From assembly GCF_030216305.1 (NCBI RefSeq), contig NZ_JASOKT010000003.1, positions 1 to 64,000 of the forward strand: a stretch of 64,000 nt of DNA. Reading direction: 5' to 3'. The notes under the pieces are model-generated. The model was not told the DNA's origin. It saw only the letters and a program-made list of their open reading frames with translations, and did no database searches. Numbering within the stretch: position 1 is the stretch's first letter; each line of letters starts with the position of its first letter. The DNA comes from Actinotignum timonense (lineage in GTDB: Bacteria; Actinomycetota; Actinomycetes; Actinomycetales; Actinomycetaceae). Below are positions 32,440-40,347 of the stretch, piece after piece. The translations under genes and the position numbers were made by a program.

Positions 32440-33542
32440 TGAGCCAGGGAACTCCTGACTCCGTGGATCGCGGCCAATCTGGGTTCCAGGGTCAGTACGG
32501 TACGCCCGCAGCGGCGGGTTCGGGTGCGGGCGTGGGCCCGGATCCGAGCGTCGGTGCAGCCGCGGGCGCTGGTACCGGCCCGGCTTCTGGCACGGGCGCT
32601 GCTACCGGCGCCGCCCCGGCGTGGCCGCCTTCCACACCTCCCGCACCTGCTGGGGAAGAAGAACAGCATCCCAGCAGCCGCGGGTTCTGGGTGATGATCA
32701 CCGTGCTGGCGATTATTGCCCTGGTGGTTTTCGCGGTGCTGCTTACCCTCGGTTCGTCCAACGGGCGTTTCGGGGGCAGCGCCGCGCCGCATCCCACCGC
32801 AACCGCCACCGCGCCGGCCACTCCCGGCGCGGGGCAGGGCGGACTGAACACCACGCCCGGCCCCGTCGAGACGCGCTACACCCAGCTCGCCACGGACCGC
32901 GGTTGGGTGGCCGGTCAGGATTACATTCCCACCCAGCCCGATGAGATTCGCACCCAGCTCCAGGCCCTGCCGCAGCTGGAAACTGCCTCCGGGCAAACCG
33001 CCGGGGACCCGAAGGCCCCCGTGCACGTGACGATCTACTCCGATTACGCCTGCAGTTTCTGCAATAAACTCCACGCCGAATCCGTGCCGCAGCTCCTGGA
33101 GCTGGCCAAGAAGGGCGATATTTACCTCGCGTACGTGCAGGTCCCGATTTTCAAGGACACCGTGTCCAGTGATCGCGCAGCCGCCGCCGCGCACGCGGCC
33201 GGATTGCAGGGCAAGTTCTGGGAGTATTCTTCTCTTCTTTTCGACGGCGCAGCTGCCGCCGGCCACGACCCTGACAAAGCATCGTCGATGTTCTCCGATG
33301 AGAACCTCGATGCTTATGCCACCCAGCTGGGTTTGGACGTGGAAGTTTTCCGGGCCGCGCGTGACAGCGCGGAAACCACCAGCTTCATTGCCGCCCAGGA
33401 ATCCTTGGGGCTAGAAACCCTCGGCCTGCGCGGCACCCCCGCGATTATTATCAACGGCACCGCGAGCACCGGCTACCAGCCACTCACCGCAATCACCAAT
33501 ACGATTGAGCTCGAAAAAGCGCTGGTAGACGCGGCGGGTTAA
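32439..33542 (+). CDS. Membrane-anchored DsbA-like thiol-disulfide oxidoreductase
   Basis: 367 residues. A Gly/Ala/Pro-rich cytoplasmic N-terminus (1-80) precedes one membrane helix (about 85-107), a linker, and an extracytoplasmic thioredoxin-fold domain. The active site is CSFC in YSDYACSFCNKLH, and the cis-proline loop is RGTPAIIING. It probably forms or reshuffles disulfides in exported proteins. Coupled to the macrodomain gene by a one-base overlap, though no functional link is evident. Confidence 0.88.
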   Translation: MSQGTPDSVDRGQSGFQGQYGTPAAAGSGAGVGPDPSVGAAAGAGTGPASGTGAATGAAPAWPPSTPPAPAGEEEQHPSSRGFWVMITVLAIIALVVFAVLLTLGSSNGRFGGSAAPHPTATATAPATPGAGQGGLNTTPGPVETRYTQLATDRGWVAGQDYIPTQPDEIRTQLQALPQLETASGQTAGDPKAPVHVTIYSDYACSFCNKLHAESVPQLLELAKKGDIYLAYVQVPIFKDTVSSDRAAAAAHAAGLQGKFWEYSSLLFDGAAAAGHDPDKASSMFSDENLDAYATQLGLDVEVFRAARDSAETTSFIAAQESLGLETLGLRGTPAIIINGTASTGYQPLTAITNTIELEKALVDAAG

Positions 33543-33810
33543 CGGGCTGAACAGCTACGCGGCGCGCGATATGCTCGCCACATTCACCACGCTGCCGGTG
33601 GTCCTCTCCGCCCCGCTGTTCTACGAGCTCAGCTCCGCGCCCACGTACCTCCAGGTCATCGCGCGCTGCAACCCGCTCACGTATCACGTGCAGTGGATGC
33701 GCGCACCGGCGGCTGCGGATGTTGTGTACGCACTTCTCTGGGTTGGAACGACGACGGCGCTAGCCCGCTACGCCCTCAGCCGCGCAGATAGGCTCAGCTC
33801 CGAGCGGTAA
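33541..33810 (+). pseudogene. C-terminal remnant of an ABC-2 type permease
   Basis: About 90 codons. TFTTLPVVLSAPLFYELSSAPTYLQVIARCNPLTYHVQWMR matches in two stretches the end of ABC-2 exporter permeases (P-x-F..L.S.P..L....NPLTY). The first two thirds of such a gene are absent and there is no start with a ribosome site. It abuts the preceding stop codon. A GACGACGGCGC motif copy lies at 33747-33760. Confidence 0.65.
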
Positions 33811-33889
33811 CCTCTCCGAGCCTGCGGCGCGAAGCACAAACTAAAGCTGAACACCTCACGAAACGCACTCGCGCCTCACCCTTTCATCC

Positions 33890-35641
33890 TCACACCTCCG
33901 GCGCATCCACCGCCTGCCACATCTCCCATAGCCGGGCATACTCCCCGCCGCGTTCGACCAGCTCATCGTGGCTGCCCAGCTCGGCAACCCGCCCGTCGAT
34001 CATCACGGCCACCCGGTCCGCGGCATGGGCGCTATACAGGCGATGCGCAATAGAAATAACGGTGCGCCCTTCCAGCACTCGGGCCAGGGCGCGCTCCGCC
34101 GAGCGCGCCGCATTCGGATCGAGCATCGCGGTGGCCTCGTCCAAAATAAGGATCTGCGGATCCAGCACAATAATGCGGGCCAGCGCCAACTGCTGGGCCT
34201 GCGCGGGCGAAAGCTCGCGCGCCCCGCCCGCCAGGCGCTCCTCCAGAGGCAGATCCAGTTCCACCGCCGCGAGCGCGGCCCGCATCTCCGCCTCGCTGGC
34301 ATCGGCGCGGGCCATGCGCAGGTTATCGGCCACCGTCCCCACGAACACATGGTGCTCCTGCGTGACCAGCGACACCGTGGCATGCAGGTGATCCTCCCTA
34401 ATCCGAGAAGCATCCGCCCCGCCGATCCGCACCACGCCCGATTCGGGCCGGTTGATTCCGGCGATCAGCCGGGCCAGCGTCGATTTCCCGGCCCCGGACG
34501 GCCCCACAATCGCCAGATGCTCACCGCTGCGCACCTCCAGATCCACGCCCTTGAGGGCGTAGGCGCGTGGCTCGCTAGGCCCGGCGTCGTCGTTCATGGT
34601 GCGGCCGTAACGGAAACGTACGCCGCGCAATTCGACATCGGTTCCGCGCGGCACGTCGGGGCGCGACTCGGGCGGCACCGTATCCACCCCGAAAATGCGG
34701 GCGAAGGACACCAGGGAATACTGGAGTTCGGTGATGAACCAGCCGAGCTCTTCGAGCGGGCCGGCCAGTTGGATCGCGAGCATCGTGACCGTGATGACCT
34801 GGCCGAGGGTCGCGGCGCCGCGCGGGATGAGCAGCGCACCCACCAGCGGCGTGACCAGGACCGGCAGCCACACGGACAGCGCCACGCCGGCGCGGAACAG
34901 CCACACGATGCCCGCGCCGTACGTTTCCACGCGCACGTGTTCCTCGATGAAGGTGCCCAGGCGCCCGAGGCGCACCCGCCCCAGGTTGAGGGCGTCGACG
35001 GTGGTTTTTTGGGTGACGGTTTCGGAAACCGAGCCGGCGAAAGCCGCGCGCACCGCGCTCCCCGCCTGGAAAACCGGGACGATGCGGCGCAGGAACCAGC
35101 GCACCACCGCGGTGACCAGCGCCGTGAGGAACAGCGTCCAGCCGAGGGCCGGGGCCGCCAGCAGCGCCGCGCCCAGCGAAACGCACACGGTGGTCACCAG
35201 CACCACCAGGCTGGAAATTCCACGTTGGATAAAGAATTGCACGCGGGTGATATCGTCCGTGGTGCGGCCGAGGAGATCCCCGGAGCCGGCGCTTTCCACC
35301 AGGTCAAGGGGCAGGTGGGTGATGCCGTGCACCACGCCGTCGCGCAGCTGGGCGAAGACCCGGTTGCCGAAGTATTCCGCGCGCAAATCCGCGAGGAAGG
35401 TGAATAGCGTGTGGACCACGACCGCCCCGAGCATGAGGGCGATGAGCGTGGCCGCGCGGGCGGCGGCTTCCGGGTGGCCGGCGATATCGATGGCGCGGCC
35501 GATCACGATGGGCGAGATGACGGCCGCGATGGCCGCCACCAATTGCAGCCCGACGACGAGGCTGAATTCGCCCAGGCGCCCGCGGACAATGCGCGCCAGG
35601 GCGCGCACGGAAAAACTGCGCGATGCGACGGGAAGGATCAT
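33890..35641 (-). CDS. ABC exporter half-transporter, NBD with intact Walker A and B
   Basis: 583 residues: six membrane segments (1-300), then an ATPase domain. Walker A is GPSGAGKST, Walker B ILILDEAT with its catalytic Glu, and the H-loop is SIAHR. The signature is LSPAQ rather than LSGGQ. With the gene before it (overlap ATGA at 35638-35641) it forms a heterodimer in which this subunit supplies the ATP-hydrolysing half site. Substrate unknown; family members export drugs, peptides or lipids. Confidence 0.93.
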   Translation of the reverse strand: MILPVASRSFSVRALARIVRGRLGEFSLVVGLQLVAAIAAVISPIVIGRAIDIAGHPEAAARAATLIALMLGAVVVHTLFTFLADLRAEYFGNRVFAQLRDGVVHGITHLPLDLVESAGSGDLLGRTTDDITRVQFFIQRGISSLVVLVTTVCVSLGAALLAAPALGWTLFLTALVTAVVRWFLRRIVPVFQAGSAVRAAFAGSVSETVTQKTTVDALNLGRVRLGRLGTFIEEHVRVETYGAGIVWLFRAGVALSVWLPVLVTPLVGALLIPRGAATLGQVITVTMLAIQLAGPLEELGWFITELQYSLVSFARIFGVDTVPPESRPDVPRGTDVELRGVRFRYGRTMNDDAGPSEPRAYALKGVDLEVRSGEHLAIVGPSGAGKSTLARLIAGINRPESGVVRIGGADASRIREDHLHATVSLVTQEHHVFVGTVADNLRMARADASEAEMRAALAAVELDLPLEERLAGGARELSPAQAQQLALARIIVLDPQILILDEATAMLDPNAARSAERALARVLEGRTVISIAHRLYSAHAADRVAVMIDGRVAELGSHDELVERGGEYARLWEMWQAVDAPEV

Positions 35642-37659
35642 GCCGGCTCCTCTCCGGGTTGCGGGGTTTTTGCGGCGGCGCGGTTTGCGGCGGCGCCGTT
35701 TGCGGAGACGGGGCGCGCCGCGGATTGCGGGTCTTCTCCGGTTCGTGGTTCTTCTCCGGTTTCCCGCACCACGATGCGGCGGTAGTCCGGGTGCTCGAGT
35801 AGGTGCGCGTGCGTGCCGCGCGCGATTTCTTTGCCGTCGCGGATAAGAACGACGACGTCAGCCGCGCCCAGCACCAGCGGGGATGCCGACACGACTACGG
35901 TGGTGCGCCCCTTCCTGGCCTGGGCCAGGGCCGCGGCGATACGAGCCTCGGTGTGGGAATCCACCGCGGAGGTGGGGTCCACGAGGATGGCGATCTCCGG
36001 GTCGGAGGCCAGCAGCCGGGCGAGCACCAGGCGCTGGCGTTGGCCACCCGAAACATTGCGGCCGCGCTCGGTCACGGTGCCGTCCAGGCCGCCTAGCGAA
36101 TCCACGGCGTCGCGGGCCTGGGCCGCAGCCAGTGCTCGGTTGAGGCGGTCATCCGCGCTGGTATCCGCCGGGGCGTGCTGCTGGCCGGCCTGCCCGCTCG
36201 AATAATCCTCGAAGAGCTGAGGCAGGGTGCGGGCCGGAACAGCCGGGGCATGCTCGCCCTGGAGATTCTCGCGCAGAGTGCCGGCGAAAAGATCGGCGAC
36301 CGGCCCGGAGTAGCGGATATGGGCGCGGAGTTCGTCCAGGGGGATATCGGAGGCGCGGGCTTCGCGCGGAGCGGGCGCCCCGCCCGGCCCACCGCTAGCT
36401 GGCGGGGCAGGCCAGCGCAGGCGGATGTCGGCGTCGTCGTTCATCCGCGCGAGCCGCGCCGCAATCGCGGTGCCCTCCTCCACGTTCGCGCCCACCACGG
36501 CGGTGAAGCGCCCGGCTTCGATGTGCAGATCCGCCGCGGCGTCGTACAGCGAAACCGCAGGCCAGGCCGGCGGGATCACGGTGCCGGTGTCGGGCAGCAG
36601 CGGTTCGGCCGCGAGCGCGCGCGTGATTTTTTTGGCGCTCACCCAGGCCGCGACCGCGGTGGTCGCGAAACTGGAGAACATGATGATGGGCATGGAGAGG
36701 ATGGCGCAATAGCCGGCGAACGCGAAGAGTTCGCCGGCGGTGAGGTGCCCGCTGAGCAACATACTCACGCCCACCGTCACGATGACCGCCTGGAAAATAA
36801 GCGGGCCGCCGTTGGTTACGGTGGACATGAGGGCACGCGACGGGGCGGCGTCGAAACCGGCCTTTTTGACCGCTTCCGATTGTTCGCGGTAGCGCGCATT
36901 GTAGTAATCTTCTCCGCCGACGCCGCGCATCACCCGCAGCCCGACCACGCCGTCCGTGGCCAATGTGGTTAGTTTGCCCTGTTCTTCGCGCAGCGGCTCT
37001 CGCCATTTGGCCATGACGCGGGAAATCCAGGAAACCACCGCCATGACCAGCGGCAGGCCGATAATCACCGCGAGGCCAAGCGGTACGCTCATCCGCATCA
37101 TGAGCACCGCCACCAGGGCGAAGGACAGCAGCGAGGCCAGGGTAGACGGGGTGTTGATGAGCATGGACCCGACCATGTAGGTATCCGAGTTGAGCACGGA
37201 GACGACGTCACCGGTTTGCATCTCCAGATCGGTGCGGCGCGGGAAAAGCCGGGCGGCGAGGGTGCGCTGCGGATGGATCATCGCCCGCATCCACAGCACG
37301 TTCTCGGGGATTTCCGTGCAGAGCGTGAGGGCAAGGATAAGAGTGGCGACGACGAAGGCCCCTGCCGGCGCGAGGAGCTCGGCGGTGATGCCGTGCTCCA
37401 GCCCGGAATCTAGCATTTTCCCGACGAAATGAATTTGGGCCACGCTGGCCACCGAGGTCAGGCAAGCTATCAGCGTGGTCAGCGCGATCAGCCCGGCGTT
37501 TTCGCGGGTAATGGCGAGGAGGAATGCGAGGGGCCGATTCGGGTAGGCGTGGATATGTTCCTCAGAAAAGCGCAGCGAGCGCGGGCGGAAGGCAGCGAAG
37601 CGGGAGATATGCGGGGCGGGTTTTGTGCGTGTGGCGGACGCGGCCGATGGCTGGGTCAT
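35638..37659 (-). CDS. ABC exporter half-transporter, degenerate NBD
   Basis: 673 residues from the ATG at 37659 (AGGAA upstream). Membrane domain about 35-330, then an ATPase domain whose Walker A is lost (VVGANVEEGTAIAAR, no GxxGxGKS/T). Walker B ends LVDPTSAVD with Pro for the catalytic Glu. The signature NVSGGQRQR is intact. Loss of Walker A together with a kept signature, next to a partner showing the reverse, is the pattern of one working and one dead ATP site. The C-terminus is Ala/Glu-rich. The NBD contains a GACGACGCCG motif copy (MNDDAD) and an Ala-rich insertion. Confidence 0.9.
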   Translation of the reverse strand: MTQPSAASATRTKPAPHISRFAAFRPRSLRFSEEHIHAYPNRPLAFLLAITRENAGLIALTTLIACLTSVASVAQIHFVGKMLDSGLEHGITAELLAPAGAFVVATLILALTLCTEIPENVLWMRAMIHPQRTLAARLFPRRTDLEMQTGDVVSVLNSDTYMVGSMLINTPSTLASLLSFALVAVLMMRMSVPLGLAVIIGLPLVMAVVSWISRVMAKWREPLREEQGKLTTLATDGVVGLRVMRGVGGEDYYNARYREQSEAVKKAGFDAAPSRALMSTVTNGGPLIFQAVIVTVGVSMLLSGHLTAGELFAFAGYCAILSMPIIMFSSFATTAVAAWVSAKKITRALAAEPLLPDTGTVIPPAWPAVSLYDAAADLHIEAGRFTAVVGANVEEGTAIAARLARMNDDADIRLRWPAPPASGGPGGAPAPREARASDIPLDELRAHIRYSGPVADLFAGTLRENLQGEHAPAVPARTLPQLFEDYSSGQAGQQHAPADTSADDRLNRALAAAQARDAVDSLGGLDGTVTERGRNVSGGQRQRLVLARLLASDPEIAILVDPTSAVDSHTEARIAAALAQARKGRTTVVVSASPLVLGAADVVVLIRDGKEIARGTHAHLLEHPDYRRIVVRETGEEPRTGEDPQSAARPVSANGAAANRAAAKTPQPGEEPA

Positions 37660-37893
37660 GGGATTCCTCAAGATGCTGTGGTTCGAATATTCCGTGGAGG
37701 TGGAGCGGAGCACGCGAAAAATGCGGCGGTACGCGGAGTGAGCGCGAGTGCGCCAATGCACCTACCGGTGAGTGTTGCGTGCGTGACCTGGCGTGACTGC
37801 CGCGCTTCAACGCGAGGCGCCACGCCGATCTACAGGAATAGTTGAATGCCCATGTGCGGAATAGTAGCACAGAAATTCCGGGCGCCCTATAAC

Positions 37894-37999
37894 CCCAAAC
37901 CTCAGAATTCACACCAGCACCTGGGGAGGAGGTATGTGCTGTCAGAGGTGTACTTCGTATGTACGACATCCGCAGTACACCCCGGAAAACACATACCCG
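37894..37999 (-). repeat. Dispersed ~100-bp repeat, copy C
   Basis: The best preserved copy. Its outer arms GGTATGTG and CACATACC pair perfectly, and inner TGTACT pairs with AGTACA. It fills part of the stretch 37660-38095, in which I see no intact gene. Confidence 0.78.
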
Positions 38000-38095
38000 G
38001 TTCGGCGGCCTAAGCACTCAGAGTCGATGTCCATTGACCCGGGACCAGCAACGTCTAAGAATTGCCTTGTATGAATCGAAACACGGGGCGGAGCG

Positions 38096-38319
38096 ATGGA
38101 CACAACCAACTTCTCTACTTTCGACGCAAGTAAATACCTCGATAGTCAAGAGGCAATTGACGACTATCTGGCAATCGCGCAGGCAGAGGTGTCAGAATGC
38201 GCTTTCTGGGCCGTGTAGGCGCCATAGTGCGCGTTAGAGACACGAAATCGGGTACAAACGGTGCTCTCCCTCGCACTTTGTCTGCGGTCCCGGTTCGTAC
38301 GGATCCAAGTCAGTTCTAA
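38096..38319 (+). pseudogene. Frameshifted addiction-module antidote (HigA/HI1420-like)
   Basis: The first 40 codons give TFDASKYLDSQEAIDDYLAIA, the start of the putative addiction module antidote family (x-D-A-A-x-Y-L-D-S/T-x-E-x-I-x-x-Y-L). That frame stops at 38216-38218. In the next frame FLGRVGAIVRVRDTKSG resembles the family's ALGDIARARG helix and continues to a stop at 38317-38319. One frameshift near 38200 explains this. No intact toxin gene is adjacent. The region is lower in GC than its surroundings. Confidence 0.55.
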
Positions 38320-38370
38320 GCCAACGACACGCCGTCATTAGCAACTATTTTTGTCTATTAACCCGCAAAC

Positions 38371-38663
38371 TCGGCTTATAGGCCGAAAAGCACAGAGCCA
38401 CACCCGGAGATGTGGCTCGTGATTTGTGAAGGCGAAAATTTCGCCTTGACCACTACCGCTTCCGCGGGCGGGCAGCTGGGTGCCGGTTTAGTCCGAGGCC
38501 AGCTACGTATTGAGTATCGCAGCTCAGCGGTGTTGCCGTCCAGAGTTGAAATCAAAGACCCCGGCGGTAAGAGCGCCGGGGTCCCTAACTGAAAGGAGTT
38601 CGCGTGCGTAATCGCGAGACTACCGGCAGTAACTGTACGGCACAACGCCATTGAGCGCAATGG
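38371..38663. other. Hairpin-dense spacer beside tRNA-Leu
   Basis: Five stems lie within 300 bases: TCGGC/GCCGA (38371-38386), GAGCCACA/TGTGGCTC (38395-38418), AAGGCGAAA/TTTCGCCTT (38429-38447), GACCCCGGCG/CGCCGGGGTC (38557-38583) and CCATTG/CAATGG (38648-38663). No protein family is recognisable in 38320-38750. Short frames exist on both strands but have no supporting motif. A structured RNA or relic of an element inserted at the tRNA are options. Confidence 0.45.
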
Positions 38664-38750
38664 AAAATTGGGGGTAATGCCGGGTAATTCCATCTGGGGC
38701 GATATCGCCAAAACCGCTATGAGAAATGCTAGCGGTGCCAATATCAACTG

Positions 38751-38837
38751 TGGTGCTCAAGGGGGGAGTTGAACCCCCACGCCCTCACGGGCACACGGAC
38801 CTGAACCGTGCGCGTCTGCCTATTCCGCCACTTGAGC
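38751..38837 (-). tRNA. tRNA-Leu (anticodon CAG)
   Basis: The acceptor strands GCTCAAG and CTTGAGC pair, the anticodon loop reads TTCAGGT within the stem CACGG/CCGTG, the T arm is GGGGGTTCAACTCCCCC, and a long variable arm (GTGCCCGTGAGGGCGT) is present, as in class II tRNAs. CCA is encoded at the 3' end (38751-38753). Confidence 0.95.
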
Positions 38838-39015
38838 AAGTGCACGTATGAGCTTATCGTCTCATCCCCGATTAGTCCAAGTTTTTGCAGCCCGAATTTA
38901 CGTGAGACGCGTCGCAGCACCGCGCCGCCAGCTGGGCGTCGTCGCCCCACCACCCGCTCCGCTCACGGCGCGGAAGGTAGCGGCACACCGGCGCGGGCGA
39001 TTACAGTCGCCTATA

Positions 39016-39130
39016 GAAGCCGCGGAAGCTTAACAAGTTGCAGAAGCTTGAGAACCCGCACAGGCTCACGAAGCTTCAGCGGCCGCCGAAGCTTGACGAG
39101 CTACAAAGGCTGAGAAGCTACAGAAGCGAA
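39016..39130 (+). repeat. 9-bp-phased GAAGC array before fhaA
   Basis: GAAGC occurs at 39016, 39025, 39043, 39070, 39088, 39114 and 39123; five of the six gaps are exact multiples of nine and the other (26) is one short. GAAGCTT is the core in four of them. The array ends 25 bases before the fhaA start. The rest of 38838-39015 shows no gene. Confidence 0.65.
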
Positions 39131-39154
39131 CAGGAATAGGGAAGGGGCAGGGCC

Positions 39155-39853
39155 ATGGGCGCCCTCGGGAAGTTTGAAAAGGGAGTGGAGAACGCCGTCG
39201 CCGGGGCGTTCCGCGTTTTCCAGTCCGAGCTGAAGCCGGTGGAAATCCTCACCGACATCAAAAAGGCCATGACGCGCGATGCCGCGGAGCTTTCCCGCGA
39301 CCGCACCGTCGCCCCGAATGTTTTTACCGTTGCGCTCGCCCCGGCGGATCTGGCCCGGGTGGATTCCTGGGGCCAGGAAGCCCTCCGCGAGGAACTCGCC
39401 CGCTCCGCGGTGGAATACGCCACCGAACAGGACTATCTTTTCGTCGGCCCGATTGAGATCACATTCGAGGAGGATCCCCAGTTGCGCGAAGGAACAGCAC
39501 GCACCCGGACAACCACGCAGCGCGGCGCCATCGCCCCGGCCACTCGCAGCGCCGGCACGGAGGAAAACCCGCTCATCCAGGTGGGGCGGGACCGCTACCT
39601 CCTCACCGGCACCACCGCAATCATCGGCCGCGGCTCCGATTGCGATATCAGCGTGGACGATTCTGGCATCTCCCGCCACCACCTCGAACTCCAGGTCACC
39701 CCGAACGGCGTGATCGCCACGGATCTCAACTCCACAAACGGCACCTTCGTGGAAGGCCACCGCATTAGCGCGGCCACCCTGGTGGACGGCAATACCATCA
39801 CCATCGGCCGCACCCACATTATGTTTTGGACCGGAACGGCATCCGCCTCATGA
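39155..39853 (+). CDS. fhaA: FhaA: DUF3662 and FHA domain protein
   Basis: 232 residues. The N-terminal DUF3662 region (FEKGVENAVAGAFRVFQSELKPVEI) is followed by a shortened linker and a C-terminal FHA domain (AIIGRGSDCDISVDDSGISRHHLELQ, DLNSTNGTFVEG). FHA domains bind phosphothreonine on targets of PknB; FhaA homologues recruit the pseudokinase that controls lipid II flippase MviN. First gene of the operon. The protein is shorter than the mycobacterial form, lacking its long central linker. Confidence 0.95.
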   Translation: MGALGKFEKGVENAVAGAFRVFQSELKPVEILTDIKKAMTRDAAELSRDRTVAPNVFTVALAPADLARVDSWGQEALREELARSAVEYATEQDYLFVGPIEITFEEDPQLREGTARTRTTTQRGAIAPATRSAGTEENPLIQVGRDRYLLTGTTAIIGRGSDCDISVDDSGISRHHLELQVTPNGVIATDLNSTNGTFVEGHRISAATLVDGNTITIGRTHIMFWTGTASAS

Positions 39854-40347
39854 ATCTCGCAATAACCTTATTGCGCTTCGGTTTTCTAGCGCTGCTGTGG
39901 CTGTTCATTTTCGCCGTCGTGCTGACGGTGCGCCGCGATGTGCTGGGAACGGACGTGCGCCGTCGTTCTTCTCTTCTTTCGGCACGACGCCGCAGCATCC
40001 ACGCGCCCGCCCCCGCGGAAAACGACTCCCCCGCAGCGCCTGCCGCGCCCGTCGAACGGCCCGTCTACCTGGTGGTGACCGGCGGTCCGCTGCTGGGAAC
40101 CGCGGTGCCGCTCAGCTCGCAACCGGTCTATATCGGGCGTGCCCCGGATAATACGCTCGTCTTGGATGATACCTACGCCTCCGGGCATCACGCCCGTATT
40201 TTCGCGGCGGAGGGCCGGCGCTGGGTGGAGGATCTGGGCTCAACAAACGGTACCCTGGTAGGGGGGATCCGCATTAACGGCTCGGCCGCGCTGGACCCCG
40301 GCGTTGTTATTCAGGTGGGGGAAACCACGATGGAGCTACAAGTTTGA
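39850..40347 (+). CDS. fhaB: FhaB: membrane-anchored FHA domain protein
   Basis: 165 residues. One N-terminal membrane helix (3-26), an Arg/Ser/Ala-rich linker with an ACGACGCCGCAGC motif copy (ARRRSI), then an FHA domain with VYIGRAPDNTLVLDDTYASGHHARI and DLGSTNGTLVGG. It overlaps fhaA by ATGA. Homologues bind phosphorylated cell-division and cell-wall proteins. Confidence 0.95.
   Translation: MNLAITLLRFGFLALLWLFIFAVVLTVRRDVLGTDVRRRSSLLSARRRSIHAPAPAENDSPAAPAAPVERPVYLVVTGGPLLGTAVPLSSQPVYIGRAPDNTLVLDDTYASGHHARIFAAEGRRWVEDLGSTNGTLVGGIRINGSAALDPGVVIQVGETTMELQV

Noticed and set aside
35848-35865. AACGACGACGTCAGCCGC as a further dispersed-motif copy
   Set aside because: It departs from the consensus after nine bases and encodes a conserved VLIRD-region complement, so chance is likely.
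38598-38650. 16-codon leader peptide after AAAGGAG
   Set aside because: A GTG follows a good ribosome site, but the peptide (MRNRETTGSNCTAQRH) has no attenuation signature and no downstream gene in the same direction.
38376-38747. Minus-strand frame of 124 codons in the hairpin-rich spacer
   Set aside because: It contains the stems of the hairpins, has no ribosome site and no recognisable motif, and ends beside the tRNA. Left unannotated, though not excluded.
38751-38837. Integrated element attached at tRNA-Leu
   Set aside because: No integrase gene and no second copy of the tRNA 3' end was found within the window; only the spacer and antitoxin relic hint at it.
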